A stretch of DNA of 64,000 bases, from positions 1 through 64,000 of the forward strand of contig NZ_JAAQRO010000026.1 of NCBI RefSeq assembly GCF_012070565.1, given 5' to 3'. Positions 38,561-46,703 of the stretch are shown piece by piece (the first letter of the stretch is position 1; every line of letters starts with the position of its first letter). The DNA is from Anaerosporobacter faecicola (GTDB lineage Bacteria > Bacillota > Clostridia > Lachnospirales > Lachnospiraceae). The position numbers and the translations under genes were made by a program. Below the pieces are notes generated by a model. It was not told where the DNA came from. It was given only the letters and a program-made list of their open reading frames with translations, and ran no database searches.

Positions 38561-40477
38561 TTAATTGTTCTTATATGGTTTAAATTCTTTTCCGTTACCA
38601 CGATAGAATCGGCTAAACATCTCATAGTATTCCAAACGAAGAACTTGAATTCCAACGATTAAGCCTTCCATTGCAGCTACGAATATATTACCAATGATCA
38701 TAATTGGTATATTGCCAATTCCACTTTCTGCTCCTGCAAACATAAGTACAACACCCATCATTGCACCATGGCTAAGGGCGAAGGCACCAACACGTAGAAA
38801 GGAGATTGTATTACTTGCATAACTTAATAATACTTCAAAAAGTTCAAAGAATGAGGTTAATACAAACATTCCTTTTCCATCTGGAAACAGATCTTTTTTC
38901 TTTTCAATCTTTCTCTCTAAAGGTTCTTTAAAGAACATAAGTAAAAGTGGAATCCCAAACAATAAAGCAAGGACAATTGCTCCTGGTAGTGCATGACCGG
39001 TAAAGATTAAAGCAACACATCCCATGATGCCACCATAGAATAAAAGTCCAGCTACACCATTGGTATCAAATAAAAGACGCCCATAATCTTTTGATTTTAC
39101 TGCATTAATAATATTTAAAACCATTGCTACAATGATTAAAAATGCACCAAATACAATGGCAGTAATCAGAATAGACATGATATTATCCATTGGCTTCATC
39201 CAAAGATGTGGAATCATGTCTTCATACCCAAAGATACTTCCATACATAAAACCAAAGATTGTTGAAAAGATACCAGCTAAGGATACAATGGCACCAAGAT
39301 TCATCTTCTTGATCTTATAGAAGAGTGCACCACCGATTACAAGACATAAGCCCTGCCCAACATCGCCAAACATAATACCAAAGATTAATGAGTAGGTAAT
39401 GGCAACAAATAAGGTTGGATCAATCTCATTATATGCGGGAACTCCATACATCCGAATAAACATTTCAAATGGTTTGAATATTTTTGGATTCTTAAGTTTT
39501 GTTGGCGGTTTTGTTCCAATATCATCCTGTACTTCTTCTGATATACAGTAGACATTGGAATCTCCTTCAATCTCTTTCAAAAAGGCATTGGCATCGGATA
39601 GCGTCATCCAGCCACATATAATATAGAAGACGAGATTATCACTGTTATGATCCACACCACTTTCCTTTGTGCAGGCGGCAAGTTTTCTTATGTTATGGTT
39701 CTTAGTTAAAGAAACCAAAGTGTTGTGAGCTAACAATAATTCAGGACCAATGGCATCTAGTTTCTTTTTTATTTCGATTGAAAGATCCTTAATATTCTTT
39801 GTAATGGAGGAAATTTTTTGAGAAATAGCTTCATGCGCTTCCTCAGGAGTTCCTTCATATTCATTAGGGATAAATATTCTTTCAAAGTGTAAGGATGCAT
39901 ATATGGCATCAATCTTTACACTAGATGTAGCAGGCACAAAGTAAATTCCCCAAACATAGTCTTCATCGCTATCGCATTCATAAAAAACGGTATTTAGATT
40001 CTCATAAACGTACTTTGAGAACTTGTTATAAAATTCGTGTGATATTCTACCAAAGCGGAATTTTATAAACTTAAACTCCATAATCTTCTTCATATCGTAG
40101 TTAAGCATTCGAAAAGGTTCAATTGTATGAAGAAGTTCCTTGTAATGAGTTTTGGTATCTTTGAGTTCTTTTTTTTGCGCGTTAAGATCTTCTAACATTG
40201 AAAAAGCATTTGCAATTACATCTGCAGCCTCGGATGGCGTCATAGATTTATGCGAAGCAGTGCAATCGTTATCTATTTTCTGAACAAGTTCATCTGATTT
40301 TGATAAAAGATCGCGATATGGATTCATCTCGACGAAAGGTTTTAGATCACGAACGGTATTTAACTCAGATAATGCGTTCTCTAGATGCATTTCATATTTG
40401 GATAAATACGTATTTGCTACACGATCAATATCATTCTTAGGACCTGTTATACTTAGAAACTTCATTTTTTCAATCAC
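38561..40477 (-). CDS. ntpI: V-type ATPase subunit I (a-type stator)
   Basis: 638 residues from a GTG with GGAGGTG upstream. The N-terminal 330 residues form the cytoplasmic, partly coiled-coil arm. The C-terminal half has about seven or eight transmembrane segments with the family motif FGIMFGDVGQGL. The essential arginine region is present: FLRVGAFALSHG and Arg614 in IQVLRLEYYEMFSRFY. It forms the ion half-channels against the K ring and the stator link to V1. Confidence 0.96.
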   Translation of the reverse strand: MIEKMKFLSITGPKNDIDRVANTYLSKYEMHLENALSELNTVRDLKPFVEMNPYRDLLSKSDELVQKIDNDCTASHKSMTPSEAADVIANAFSMLEDLNAQKKELKDTKTHYKELLHTIEPFRMLNYDMKKIMEFKFIKFRFGRISHEFYNKFSKYVYENLNTVFYECDSDEDYVWGIYFVPATSSVKIDAIYASLHFERIFIPNEYEGTPEEAHEAISQKISSITKNIKDLSIEIKKKLDAIGPELLLAHNTLVSLTKNHNIRKLAACTKESGVDHNSDNLVFYIICGWMTLSDANAFLKEIEGDSNVYCISEEVQDDIGTKPPTKLKNPKIFKPFEMFIRMYGVPAYNEIDPTLFVAITYSLIFGIMFGDVGQGLCLVIGGALFYKIKKMNLGAIVSLAGIFSTIFGFMYGSIFGYEDMIPHLWMKPMDNIMSILITAIVFGAFLIIVAMVLNIINAVKSKDYGRLLFDTNGVAGLLFYGGIMGCVALIFTGHALPGAIVLALLFGIPLLLMFFKEPLERKIEKKKDLFPDGKGMFVLTSFFELFEVLLSYASNTISFLRVGAFALSHGAMMGVVLMFAGAESGIGNIPIMIIGNIFVAAMEGLIVGIQVLRLEYYEMFSRFYRGNGKEFKPYKNN

Positions 40478-40496
40478 CGTCTACACCTCCATTCCC

Positions 40497-41531
40497 TTAT
40501 TGTATATAATTAAGTGTTTCGTTCGGTTGTAGTTTATAACGAATACACTCTAAAACAGTAGTAAGTTTATCAATCTCTAGTTCCTTTAGGTAGAGATAAT
40601 TTTGGACGGGAGCCATAGAGTTTGGATACTTCTGTTTATTTGTACTATAAACCTTTGTTATCAAAACCTTGTACAAGTTCTCAAACGATGTAATTTCGGT
40701 AATTCCATTTACCCTTACGTAATAACTTGTATTAAGGAAGGTAACCAATTCTTCTACAGTATTACTTTCAATATAAGTCGTAATCTCTTTCTTCTTTAAT
40801 TTATATGATATTGGAATTATGTACGAGTATATTTTTGAAGGTTCAATATCATAGTACTTTTTGGACCGATAAATCCAAAGAACATTAAGCAAGTCGATTT
40901 TTTTACCAAGTATTTCTGTATAAGCCTTGTTACTGTCACCTTTTAAATATTTATCCTTTAATTTCCATACTTTTGTAAAGTAGTAGATATCAAGTTGCAT
41001 TTCATAATCAAATAAAGTTGGATTATTTGTATTCTGAATTGCTTTTAATATAGGATAATATTCGGTGTTTCTTAAGCAATTAATAAATTCATCAATTGAT
41101 TTTGCCGTAGAAAGTTGTTCTAAACTCACTTTTAGCCGTTTGCAAAAGAAAACATCGAAATTTGAGCCTTTGTATTCGTATTCATTATTAAAGACATGTT
41201 GCAGACAATATTTTATAATATTTGTTTCAAAGCGAAAGGATAAAAAAGTAAGAGCATGTCGTTGTTCCTGATTACAAAAACGATAGATACGAGAGTAACT
41301 ATCATAAAGAGAATTCACAATAAGATGTTCAATTTCTCCTCTATGTAGTGCACCTTCATCAATTCCTGAAAATATTGGTGCATAGGAAGGATTCGCCTTC
41401 AAAAAATTAATGAATTCTGGAATTGTTTCTAGGTTACAGATTTTATTGTAATCATCTGATTTAAACAGATTACTTTCCATGGCTTTCACTTTGGCAGTGA
41501 TCCCACTGTAAGTTAGTAAGTTATTAGCCAT
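40497..41531 (-). CDS. ntpC: V-type ATPase subunit C/d
   Basis: 344 residues from the ATG at 41531; a TTG at 41546 is the alternative, and neither has an ideal ribosome site. It belongs to the funnel-shaped AC39/subunit d family that joins the rotor axle to the membrane ring. Typical are the N-terminal YSGITAKVKAMESNL, the LTFLSFRFETNIIKYCL helix and the three-fold helical repeat architecture. Its start overlaps or abuts the upstream coiled-coil gene. Confidence 0.9.
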   Translation of the reverse strand: MANNLLTYSGITAKVKAMESNLFKSDDYNKICNLETIPEFINFLKANPSYAPIFSGIDEGALHRGEIEHLIVNSLYDSYSRIYRFCNQEQRHALTFLSFRFETNIIKYCLQHVFNNEYEYKGSNFDVFFCKRLKVSLEQLSTAKSIDEFINCLRNTEYYPILKAIQNTNNPTLFDYEMQLDIYYFTKVWKLKDKYLKGDSNKAYTEILGKKIDLLNVLWIYRSKKYYDIEPSKIYSYIIPISYKLKKKEITTYIESNTVEELVTFLNTSYYVRVNGITEITSFENLYKVLITKVYSTNKQKYPNSMAPVQNYLYLKELEIDKLTTVLECIRYKLQPNETLNYIQ

Positions 41532-41535
41532 TCCA

Positions 41536-41847
41536 TCACGCCCCAATTATGTTTTGTAAAACATGTTCTACTAAAGCATCATGATTCTTGGTAAAAGTGT
41601 TCTCTAATTCGTCCATTTGTTTTGCACAATCATCAATGAGGGCTTTTTTTTCTGATTCAAGTTCTTGGTCTGCTTGCTTTTGCAAGAGTTGAATCTTTTC
41701 GTTGGTTTCGTCCATAAGCGATGTCTCAAACTCAGATAACTCATGGTCAATTTCTCTACGCTTGGAGTTTTTTTGTTCATCAGTTCGAGAAATAATACGA
41801 TTTGCCTTTTCTTCAATATCATACAAAAGGTTTATTACTTTTTCCAT
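41536..41847 (-). CDS. V-type ATPase G/H-like coiled-coil subunit
   Basis: 103 residues from the ATG at 41847 with a perfect AGGAGG. It is almost entirely heptad-rich charged helix (YDIEEKANRIISRTDEQ...RREIDHELSEFETSL...LLQKQADQELESEKKALIDD). Its position as first gene of the operon and its composition fit the peripheral stalk subunit G/H, which pairs with subunit E. Sequence identity in this family is low, so the call rests on size, coiled coil and context. Confidence 0.8.
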   Translation of the reverse strand: MEKVINLLYDIEEKANRIISRTDEQKNSKRREIDHELSEFETSLMDETNEKIQLLQKQADQELESEKKALIDDCAKQMDELENTFTKNHDALVEHVLQNIIGA

Positions 41848-42351
41848 ATGATTCCTCCTGTTCCACATTATTTGTAGCAATGTCTTTAAACAACATACAA
41901 TCCTACACATAAATGTACGTTGTTTTTATTGTTTTTCAATACAAATACACTCTATCATAATACTACTTTTAAAAAAAATTTCTATAGTAAAAAGAGAGAA
42001 AAATGCCAATAATAAAGTTATGAATTGTTAATTTTTATGCAAAATGTTAAAAATGTGATAAGAAAAAAAATAAATTTACAGTTTATTAAAGTACTTAACA
42101 AATAAAGTAGACGCTGTTATAATTTCGCTAAAAAAATAAAATTTCTATTAAATATCATTAAATTTCAATCATAAAAGAATTAAAACAGAAAAACATATAT
42201 AATTAAACAAAAAACTGAATAAATATTATAAACTAAATTGTTTGACTATTTATTGGGTAGACCTTATAATTTATACAAGCTAAGGTGGTAAATGATGAAA
42301 TAATAGCAGGTAATCATTGGGGTACTGCTTTTATTATATGGAGGAAAAATC
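41848..42351. other. Divergent spacer between ATPase operon and trmB
   Basis: About 500 AT-rich bases between the divergent ATPase operon and trmB. The right part has a clear rightward promoter (listed separately). The leftward promoter must lie around 41900-42000, but I see only weak -10-like sequences. No open frame or repeat stands out. Confidence 0.5.
42242..42270 (+). promoter_or_regulatory. Promoter of trmB
   Basis: TTGACT (42242-42247) and TATAAT (42265-42270) with a 17-base spacer, about 80 bases upstream of the gene. Confidence 0.85.
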
Positions 42352-42993
42352 ATGCGTTTAAGAAATGTGAAAGGTGCAAGAGAAAATATTGCAGCTTGTC
42401 AGTTTGTTATTCACAATCCAGAAGAGCAAAAAGGAAAGTGGAAGGAAATCTTTAAAAATGACCATCCGATTCATATAGAAGTAGGCATGGGAAAAGGAAA
42501 GTTTATTATTGAACTAGCACAGAAAAATCCAGATATTAATTATATAGGAATTGAGAAATTCTCTAGTGTTCTAATTCGTGCAATACAAAAGCAGGAAGAA
42601 CTAGAGATACCAAATCTATACTTTATACGAATGGATGCAGAGAATATAGTAGATGTTTTTGATGAGGAGGAAGTAGATCAGATTTACTTGAATTTCTCTG
42701 ACCCATGGCCAAAAGATCGTCATGCAAAGAGAAGACTTACTTCAAAAGAATTCTTTGGAAGGTATGATCAGATTTTAAGAAAAGATGGTTTTGTTATCTT
42801 TAAAACGGATAACAGGGATTTATTCGATTTCTCATTAGAAGAAGTTCCTGTTGCAGGATGGAAGATAAAGAATTCTACGTATGATCTTCATAATAGCGAA
42901 TATGTTGAAGGAAATGTAATGACAGAATATGAAGAACGCTTTGTAAGTGAAGGGAAACCAATCAATCGATTAGTAGCTTACCGAGAAAGATAA
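42352..42993 (+). CDS. trmB: tRNA (guanine46-N7)-methyltransferase TrmB
   Basis: 213 residues, typical length. It has the SAM-binding IEVGMGKGKFIIELA (about residues 43-57), NYIGIEKFSSVLIRA, and the TrmB signature LNFSDPWPKDRHAKRRLTS with the catalytic Asp. GGAGG lies before the ATG. It methylates G46 in the variable loop of tRNAs. Confidence 0.97.
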   Translation: MRLRNVKGARENIAACQFVIHNPEEQKGKWKEIFKNDHPIHIEVGMGKGKFIIELAQKNPDINYIGIEKFSSVLIRAIQKQEELEIPNLYFIRMDAENIVDVFDEEEVDQIYLNFSDPWPKDRHAKRRLTSKEFFGRYDQILRKDGFVIFKTDNRDLFDFSLEEVPVAGWKIKNSTYDLHNSEYVEGNVMTEYEERFVSEGKPINRLVAYRER

Positions 42994-43087
42994 GGATAGG
43001 AAGACCAGGAAAAACTTTTGATCGGATTTATGTGTGAAATGGTGCAAACTGCATATAATAGAGGAGAATAAAGTATTAGGTGATCCT

Positions 43088-43228
43088 ATGGGTAAATCAT
43101 TAAAATCAAATATTGCACGATCGTTAAGTGGAAATGTATCATTAAATAGAAAGTCATTGCAACTAAAACGATCGTGGGACGATGTGGATAAGATATTACA
43201 GTCCATATCAACAAAAAAGAAAAAATAA
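43088..43228 (+). CDS. Small basic protein of 46 residues, unknown
   Basis: The frame from the ATG at 43088 has an AGGTGAT site 6-7 bases upstream; the in-frame start at 43034 has none. The product begins MGKSLKSNIARSLSGNVSLN, is rich in Lys, Ser and Asn, contains RSWDDVDKILQSI and ends KKKK. It lies between trmB and trxA, 15 bases before trxA, on the same strand. No family is recognised. It could be a real microprotein or a fortuitous frame. Confidence 0.5.
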   Translation: MGKSLKSNIARSLSGNVSLNRKSLQLKRSWDDVDKILQSISTKKKK

Positions 43229-43242
43229 TTGGAGGTAGAAAA

Positions 43243-43560
43243 ATGGCATTTTTATTTACAGACGAAAATTTTGAAAAAGAAGCTCTAAAGTGTGAACAAT
43301 TAGTATTGGTTGATTTCTATGCAGACTGGTGCGGACCATGTAAGATGATGGCTCCAATCGTTGAAGAGTTAGCAGAGGATTTCAAAGACAGTGCGAAGAT
43401 TGGAAAACTTAATGTTGATAATTCACCTGCAACAGCAGCAAAGTACAAAGTAATGAGTATTCCAACAATGTTATTGATTAAGAATGGTGAAGTGGTTGAT
43501 ACGGTAGTTGGTGCAATATCAAAAGCACAATTACAAGAAAAAATTGAAGCAAATAAATAA
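43243..43560 (+). CDS. trxA: Thioredoxin
   Basis: 105 residues, standard thioredoxin with the active site W29-C-G-P-C33 in VLVDFYADWCGPCKMM, the conserved Asp in VDFYA and the cis-Pro in VMSIPTMLL. It is a cytoplasmic disulphide reductase kept reduced by thioredoxin reductase. A GGAGG site precedes the ATG and a strong terminator follows. Confidence 0.98.
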   Translation: MAFLFTDENFEKEALKCEQLVLVDFYADWCGPCKMMAPIVEELAEDFKDSAKIGKLNVDNSPATAAKYKVMSIPTMLLIKNGEVVDTVVGAISKAQLQEKIEANK

Positions 43561-43580
43561 GAAGCATATATAAGAAATGT

Positions 43581-43644
43581 AACACGTTTCCTTTTTAAGA
43601 GTTCTACGATATTGTAGCTTAATGAAAAGGAAACGTGTTTTTTT
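43581..43644 (+). terminator. Terminator after trxA
   Basis: AACACGTTTCCTTTT (43581-43595) pairs perfectly with AAAAGGAAACGTGTT (43625-43639), followed by seven T. A second, smaller hairpin with TGTAC/GTACA arms and a T run follows at 43659-43680. Confidence 0.9.
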
Positions 43645-43689
43645 ATTATTAACGCGAGAGTGTACGAAGTACACTTTTTTCTAATTTAA

Positions 43690-43726
43690 AATGCACACAT
43701 ACATGAATAACAGTAGGTGTGCATTA
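43690..43726 (-). terminator. Terminator of the AI-2E family gene
   Basis: AATGCACAC and GTGTGCATT arms flank about 18 bases. Read on the minus strand, the hairpin follows the stop codon at 43735 and ends in CATTTTAAA. Confidence 0.6.
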
Positions 43727-43734
43727 TTATAAGA

Positions 43735-44976
43735 CTAAGGTTCTTCTGGTACAGAGATTTTTCTCTTTTCTAGTCGGGCATTAATTGCTTTATCAAGCAA
43801 GTGTGCAATAACTGCAGTAATTGGTACACCGAGGAACATTCCAAGGACACCCCAACATGCTCCACCTACAGTGATTCCAAAGATAACCCAGAGTGGTTTC
43901 AAACCAGTGGACTCGCCAAGAATTTTAGGTCCAAGATATAAACCGTCAAATTGTTGTAAAACAAGGATCATAATAGCAAATATAATTGCTTTTAGAGGGC
44001 TAATGGCTAAAAAGATCAATACGCCAGGTACTGCCCCTATAAATGGACCAAAATAAGGAATCATATTGGTGATTCCAACGATTACACTTAATAATATAGC
44101 ATAATCCAAACGTAAAATACGCATCAATATATAACATAGAATTCCAATAATAAGGGAATCAATTGTTTTACCAACGATAAAACGATTAAATATAGAGTTG
44201 CATTCTTTCACATTATCAAATATTTTGTTTGCTTTCGTAACAGGAATAAAAGAATAGACAATACGTTTTGTATTTCTTTTTAAGGCTGACTTATCAGATA
44301 GCATATAACAAGATATTACAATGGAAAGCAATATGTTAATTATTACACGAATTATGGATACGGATATACTAATCAATGTTGGGAATATATTGGAGAGTAG
44401 ATTTGTACCATAACTAATAATTTCTGGCAATGCATTGTTAATCTTGGTTTCCACAACGCCAAAATCAATATAAGGAAATGTCTCTTCCAAGTTCTGAAGG
44501 TAGTAGAGTGCCTTTTCGGAGATATTTGTAACAGTTCCATTAAGCTCAGTTACCGTATTGATCAATTCAGGTATAATATAGATCAGGGAAATTGCAATCA
44601 ATCCTATAACAATTAGATAGGATAGCAGAATAGATAATATCTTTCGCAGCTTTACTCCTTTGATCTTTAAAACATTTTTTAAGAATTTCTGATCAAGTGA
44701 TAAGACAATTGGGTTCAGAATATAAGCAATAAAAAATGCAGTAATAAATGGAGATAAAACAGAAAAAATTGTTTGCACTGCTGAAACGGTATAGGAAAAG
44801 TTAACAATGATACTAACAATAATCGTACCAATGGCGATGACAGCCAATGCGTAGATGCTTATGATAAAATATTTCCGATTCGTTTCGAATTTATGGGAAT
44901 GTGCATCATCCTTAGGGGACTCTGTAACGGGGGAATCAATTTGTGTTTGCTCTTGTAATTTTGTTTCTTGTTCCAT
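43735..44976 (-). CDS. AI-2E family (PerM/YtvI-type) membrane transporter
   Basis: 413 residues with about eight transmembrane segments. A charged cytoplasmic N-terminus of about 30 residues precedes the first pair of segments. The family signature lies in the last third: GITNMIPYFGPFIGAVPG (a YxGPxIG motif), LQQFDGLYLGPKILGESTGLKP and GGACWGVLGMFLGVPITAV. AI-2E transporters include autoinducer-2 exporters and YtvI-like proteins linked to sporulation, and the substrate cannot be fixed by sequence. The start has AGGAGG. It is read head-on to replication. Confidence 0.92.
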   Translation of the reverse strand: MEQETKLQEQTQIDSPVTESPKDDAHSHKFETNRKYFIISIYALAVIAIGTIIVSIIVNFSYTVSAVQTIFSVLSPFITAFFIAYILNPIVLSLDQKFLKNVLKIKGVKLRKILSILLSYLIVIGLIAISLIYIIPELINTVTELNGTVTNISEKALYYLQNLEETFPYIDFGVVETKINNALPEIISYGTNLLSNIFPTLISISVSIIRVIINILLSIVISCYMLSDKSALKRNTKRIVYSFIPVTKANKIFDNVKECNSIFNRFIVGKTIDSLIIGILCYILMRILRLDYAILLSVIVGITNMIPYFGPFIGAVPGVLIFLAISPLKAIIFAIMILVLQQFDGLYLGPKILGESTGLKPLWVIFGITVGGACWGVLGMFLGVPITAVIAHLLDKAINARLEKRKISVPEEP

Positions 44977-45146
44977 GGCTTTCCTCCTCTTGTCTTATAG
45001 TGTATTCTTATTTTTAGTATAAAGGTAAAAATAGAGAATGGCAATAGAAAACGCCTTGAATAATTAGCAGATATTAGAAATAAATCGTTTATATTGTTGG
45101 AATAATTACAAATATAATAAATTTTAAAAAAAAATAAAAAAAGTAC

Positions 45147-45175
45147 TTGCATTTTGTGTATGCTTCATATATAAT
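45147..45175 (+). promoter_or_regulatory. Promoter of tRNA-Lys
   Basis: TTGCAT (45147-45152) and TATAAT (45170-45175) with a 17-base spacer, about 20 bases before the tRNA. Confidence 0.8.
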
Positions 45176-45195
45176 AAATCTTGCGTTAAGGCAAT

Positions 45196-45268
45196 GCGCT
45201 AATAGCTCAGCTGGTAGAGCACCTGACTCTTAATCAGGGTGTCCAGGGTTCGAACCCCTGTTGGCGCA
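45196..45268 (+). tRNA. tRNA-Lys (anticodon CUU)
   Basis: The acceptor stem GCGCTAA pairs with TTGGCGC and the D arm is GCTC..GAGC. The anticodon loop CTCTTAA between CCTGA and TCAGG gives CTT, and the T arm contains GGTTCGAACCC. The discriminator is A and no CCA is encoded. It decodes AAG. Confidence 0.97.
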
Positions 45269-45272
45269 TTAT

Positions 45273-45321
45273 AAAGTACCGATTTTGAAGACGAAGGAGC
45301 TTCGGGGTTGGTGCTTTTTTT
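45273..45321 (+). terminator. Terminator of tRNA-Lys
   Basis: AAAGTACC (45273-45280) pairs with GGTGCTTT (45310-45317). A second stem CGAAG/CTTCG lies inside, and a run of T follows. Confidence 0.75.
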
Positions 45322-45538
45322 GTGCGCTTTTTTGCGTTACAGGAAAGTAGTTCTGCATTAATGTGATAAAGAAATCTAGTTAATTTACTGTATTCATTTA
45401 CATTACAAAGAAAATCAATTTTGTCTATCTTCTTAGTCTATGTATAGTAAAGAATATGCAACTGGTTATACTAAGACAAAGAGAAAGCAGAACTATAAGA
45501 TTGATGATATCTTTTAAAGAAATGCAAGTTTTAGATAA

Positions 45539-45640
45539 GAAAATAAGGAAACAGAATAAGGAAGTAAATTATAGTAAGGATAATAAGAAAGTAAAACATA
45601 ATAAGGAAATAAAATAAAATAAAATAAAATAAAATAAAAT
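45539..45640. repeat. Degenerate AATAAGGAA repeats running into an AAAAT microsatellite
   Basis: Several imperfect copies of AATAAGGAAGTAAA-like sequence are followed by a pure microsatellite, AAAT plus six AAAAT units (45607-45640). The microsatellite ends 9-10 bases before the ribosome site of the dehydrogenase gene, in its leader, so copy-number changes would alter the 5' UTR. Confidence 0.85.
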
Positions 45641-45662
45641 GGGAACAAGAAAGGAAAAAAAT

Positions 45663-46619
45663 ATGGCAATTAATAAAAGTAAAATAGCAATCATAGGATG
45701 TGGATTTGTAGGATCAACAACGGCATTTAGTCTGTTAACACAAGGGGTTTGTGATGAAATTGTACTAATTGACATTAATAGAGAAAAAGCATATGGTGAG
45801 GTAATGGACTTAAAAAACTCCATAGAGTATCTTAATCGTAATACAAAGGTTGTAGTAGGAACATATGAGGACTGTAAGGATGCAGATATTGTTGTTATTA
45901 CTGCTAGTGCACCAATGCTAGAAAACCAGGAAAGGTCTCGTCTAGGTATGTTAGAGTCCTCAGCAAGGATTGTTAAAAGTATTGTAGAGCCAATTATGGC
46001 AAGCGGGTTCCAAGGACATTTTATTGTCATATCCAACCCTGTAGATATTATGGCGTATTATGTGTATCAGTTATCTGGTCTGCCAAAAAATCAGGTAATT
46101 GGAACGGGTACCTCCTTAGATTCTGCCAGATTAAAAAACTTTATTGCTGATCTGGTACATGTAGATCCAAGAAGCGTGTATGCCTATACAATGGGAGAAC
46201 ATGGCGACTCTCAGATGGTTCCATGGTCATGCGTTACGGTAGGGGGTAAGGCATTTTATGACATTATTGAAGACAATAAAGAACTGGTTGGTGATGTTAA
46301 TTTAGATGAGTTAGTCTTAGAAACAACGAAAGCTGGTTGGGAGATCCTTCATAGGAAAGGGACTACGTATTATGGAATAGCAACCTCAACGGTGGGAATT
46401 ATTAAGGCAATTTTAAATGATGAAAATTCAATCATTCCTGTATCTACATTATTGGAAGGGGAATATGGACAGGAAGGAATCTTCTGTGGAGTGCCTGCAA
46501 TATTAAATCGTTCAGGGGTAGCAGATGTACTGGAAATTCATATGCAGGATGAGGAAATGGAAAAATTCCAGAAATCAGCAGATATTATTCGAGAGTATTG
46601 CAATAAGCTGTCATTTTAA
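45663..46619 (+). CDS. L-lactate/2-hydroxyacid dehydrogenase (LDH/MDH superfamily)
   Basis: 318 residues from the ATG at 45663 with AGAAAGGA upstream. The NAD motif is IAIIGCGFVGSTTAFSL, followed by VISNPVD and the catalytic His in MGEHGDSQMVPWS. The substrate-specificity loop reads APMLENQERSRL, two residues longer than the APQKPGETRL of canonical L-lactate dehydrogenase. The DPRSVYAYTMGEHG and SGF..H..VISNPVD segments recall L-2-hydroxyisocaproate dehydrogenases. A 2-hydroxyacid dehydrogenase with a bulkier substrate is therefore possible. The superfamily is certain and the substrate open. Confidence 0.85.
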   Translation: MAINKSKIAIIGCGFVGSTTAFSLLTQGVCDEIVLIDINREKAYGEVMDLKNSIEYLNRNTKVVVGTYEDCKDADIVVITASAPMLENQERSRLGMLESSARIVKSIVEPIMASGFQGHFIVISNPVDIMAYYVYQLSGLPKNQVIGTGTSLDSARLKNFIADLVHVDPRSVYAYTMGEHGDSQMVPWSCVTVGGKAFYDIIEDNKELVGDVNLDELVLETTKAGWEILHRKGTTYYGIATSTVGIIKAILNDENSIIPVSTLLEGEYGQEGIFCGVPAILNRSGVADVLEIHMQDEEMEKFQKSADIIREYCNKLSF

Positions 46620-46638
46620 TACACCCAAAAATATGTTC

Positions 46639-46667
46639 TTGTTTTTTTATCACATTTCCAGTATAAT
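46639..46667 (+). promoter_or_regulatory. Promoter of the restriction-modification operon
   Basis: TTGTTT (46639-46644) and TATAAT (46662-46667) have a 17-base spacer. The predicted start near 46675 leaves a leader of about 30 bases before the methyltransferase GTG. Two GGATG sites (46676-46680 and 46686-46690) lie in this leader. Confidence 0.65.
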
Positions 46668-46703
46668 AACAGCAAGGATGTTTTGGGATGTGGAGGAAGA
46701 GAC

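Noticed and set aside
46683-46703. Earlier TTG start for the methyltransferase at 46683
   Set aside because: It would place the GGAGG site inside the coding region and add seven residues not expected before the RYIGSK start of the family.
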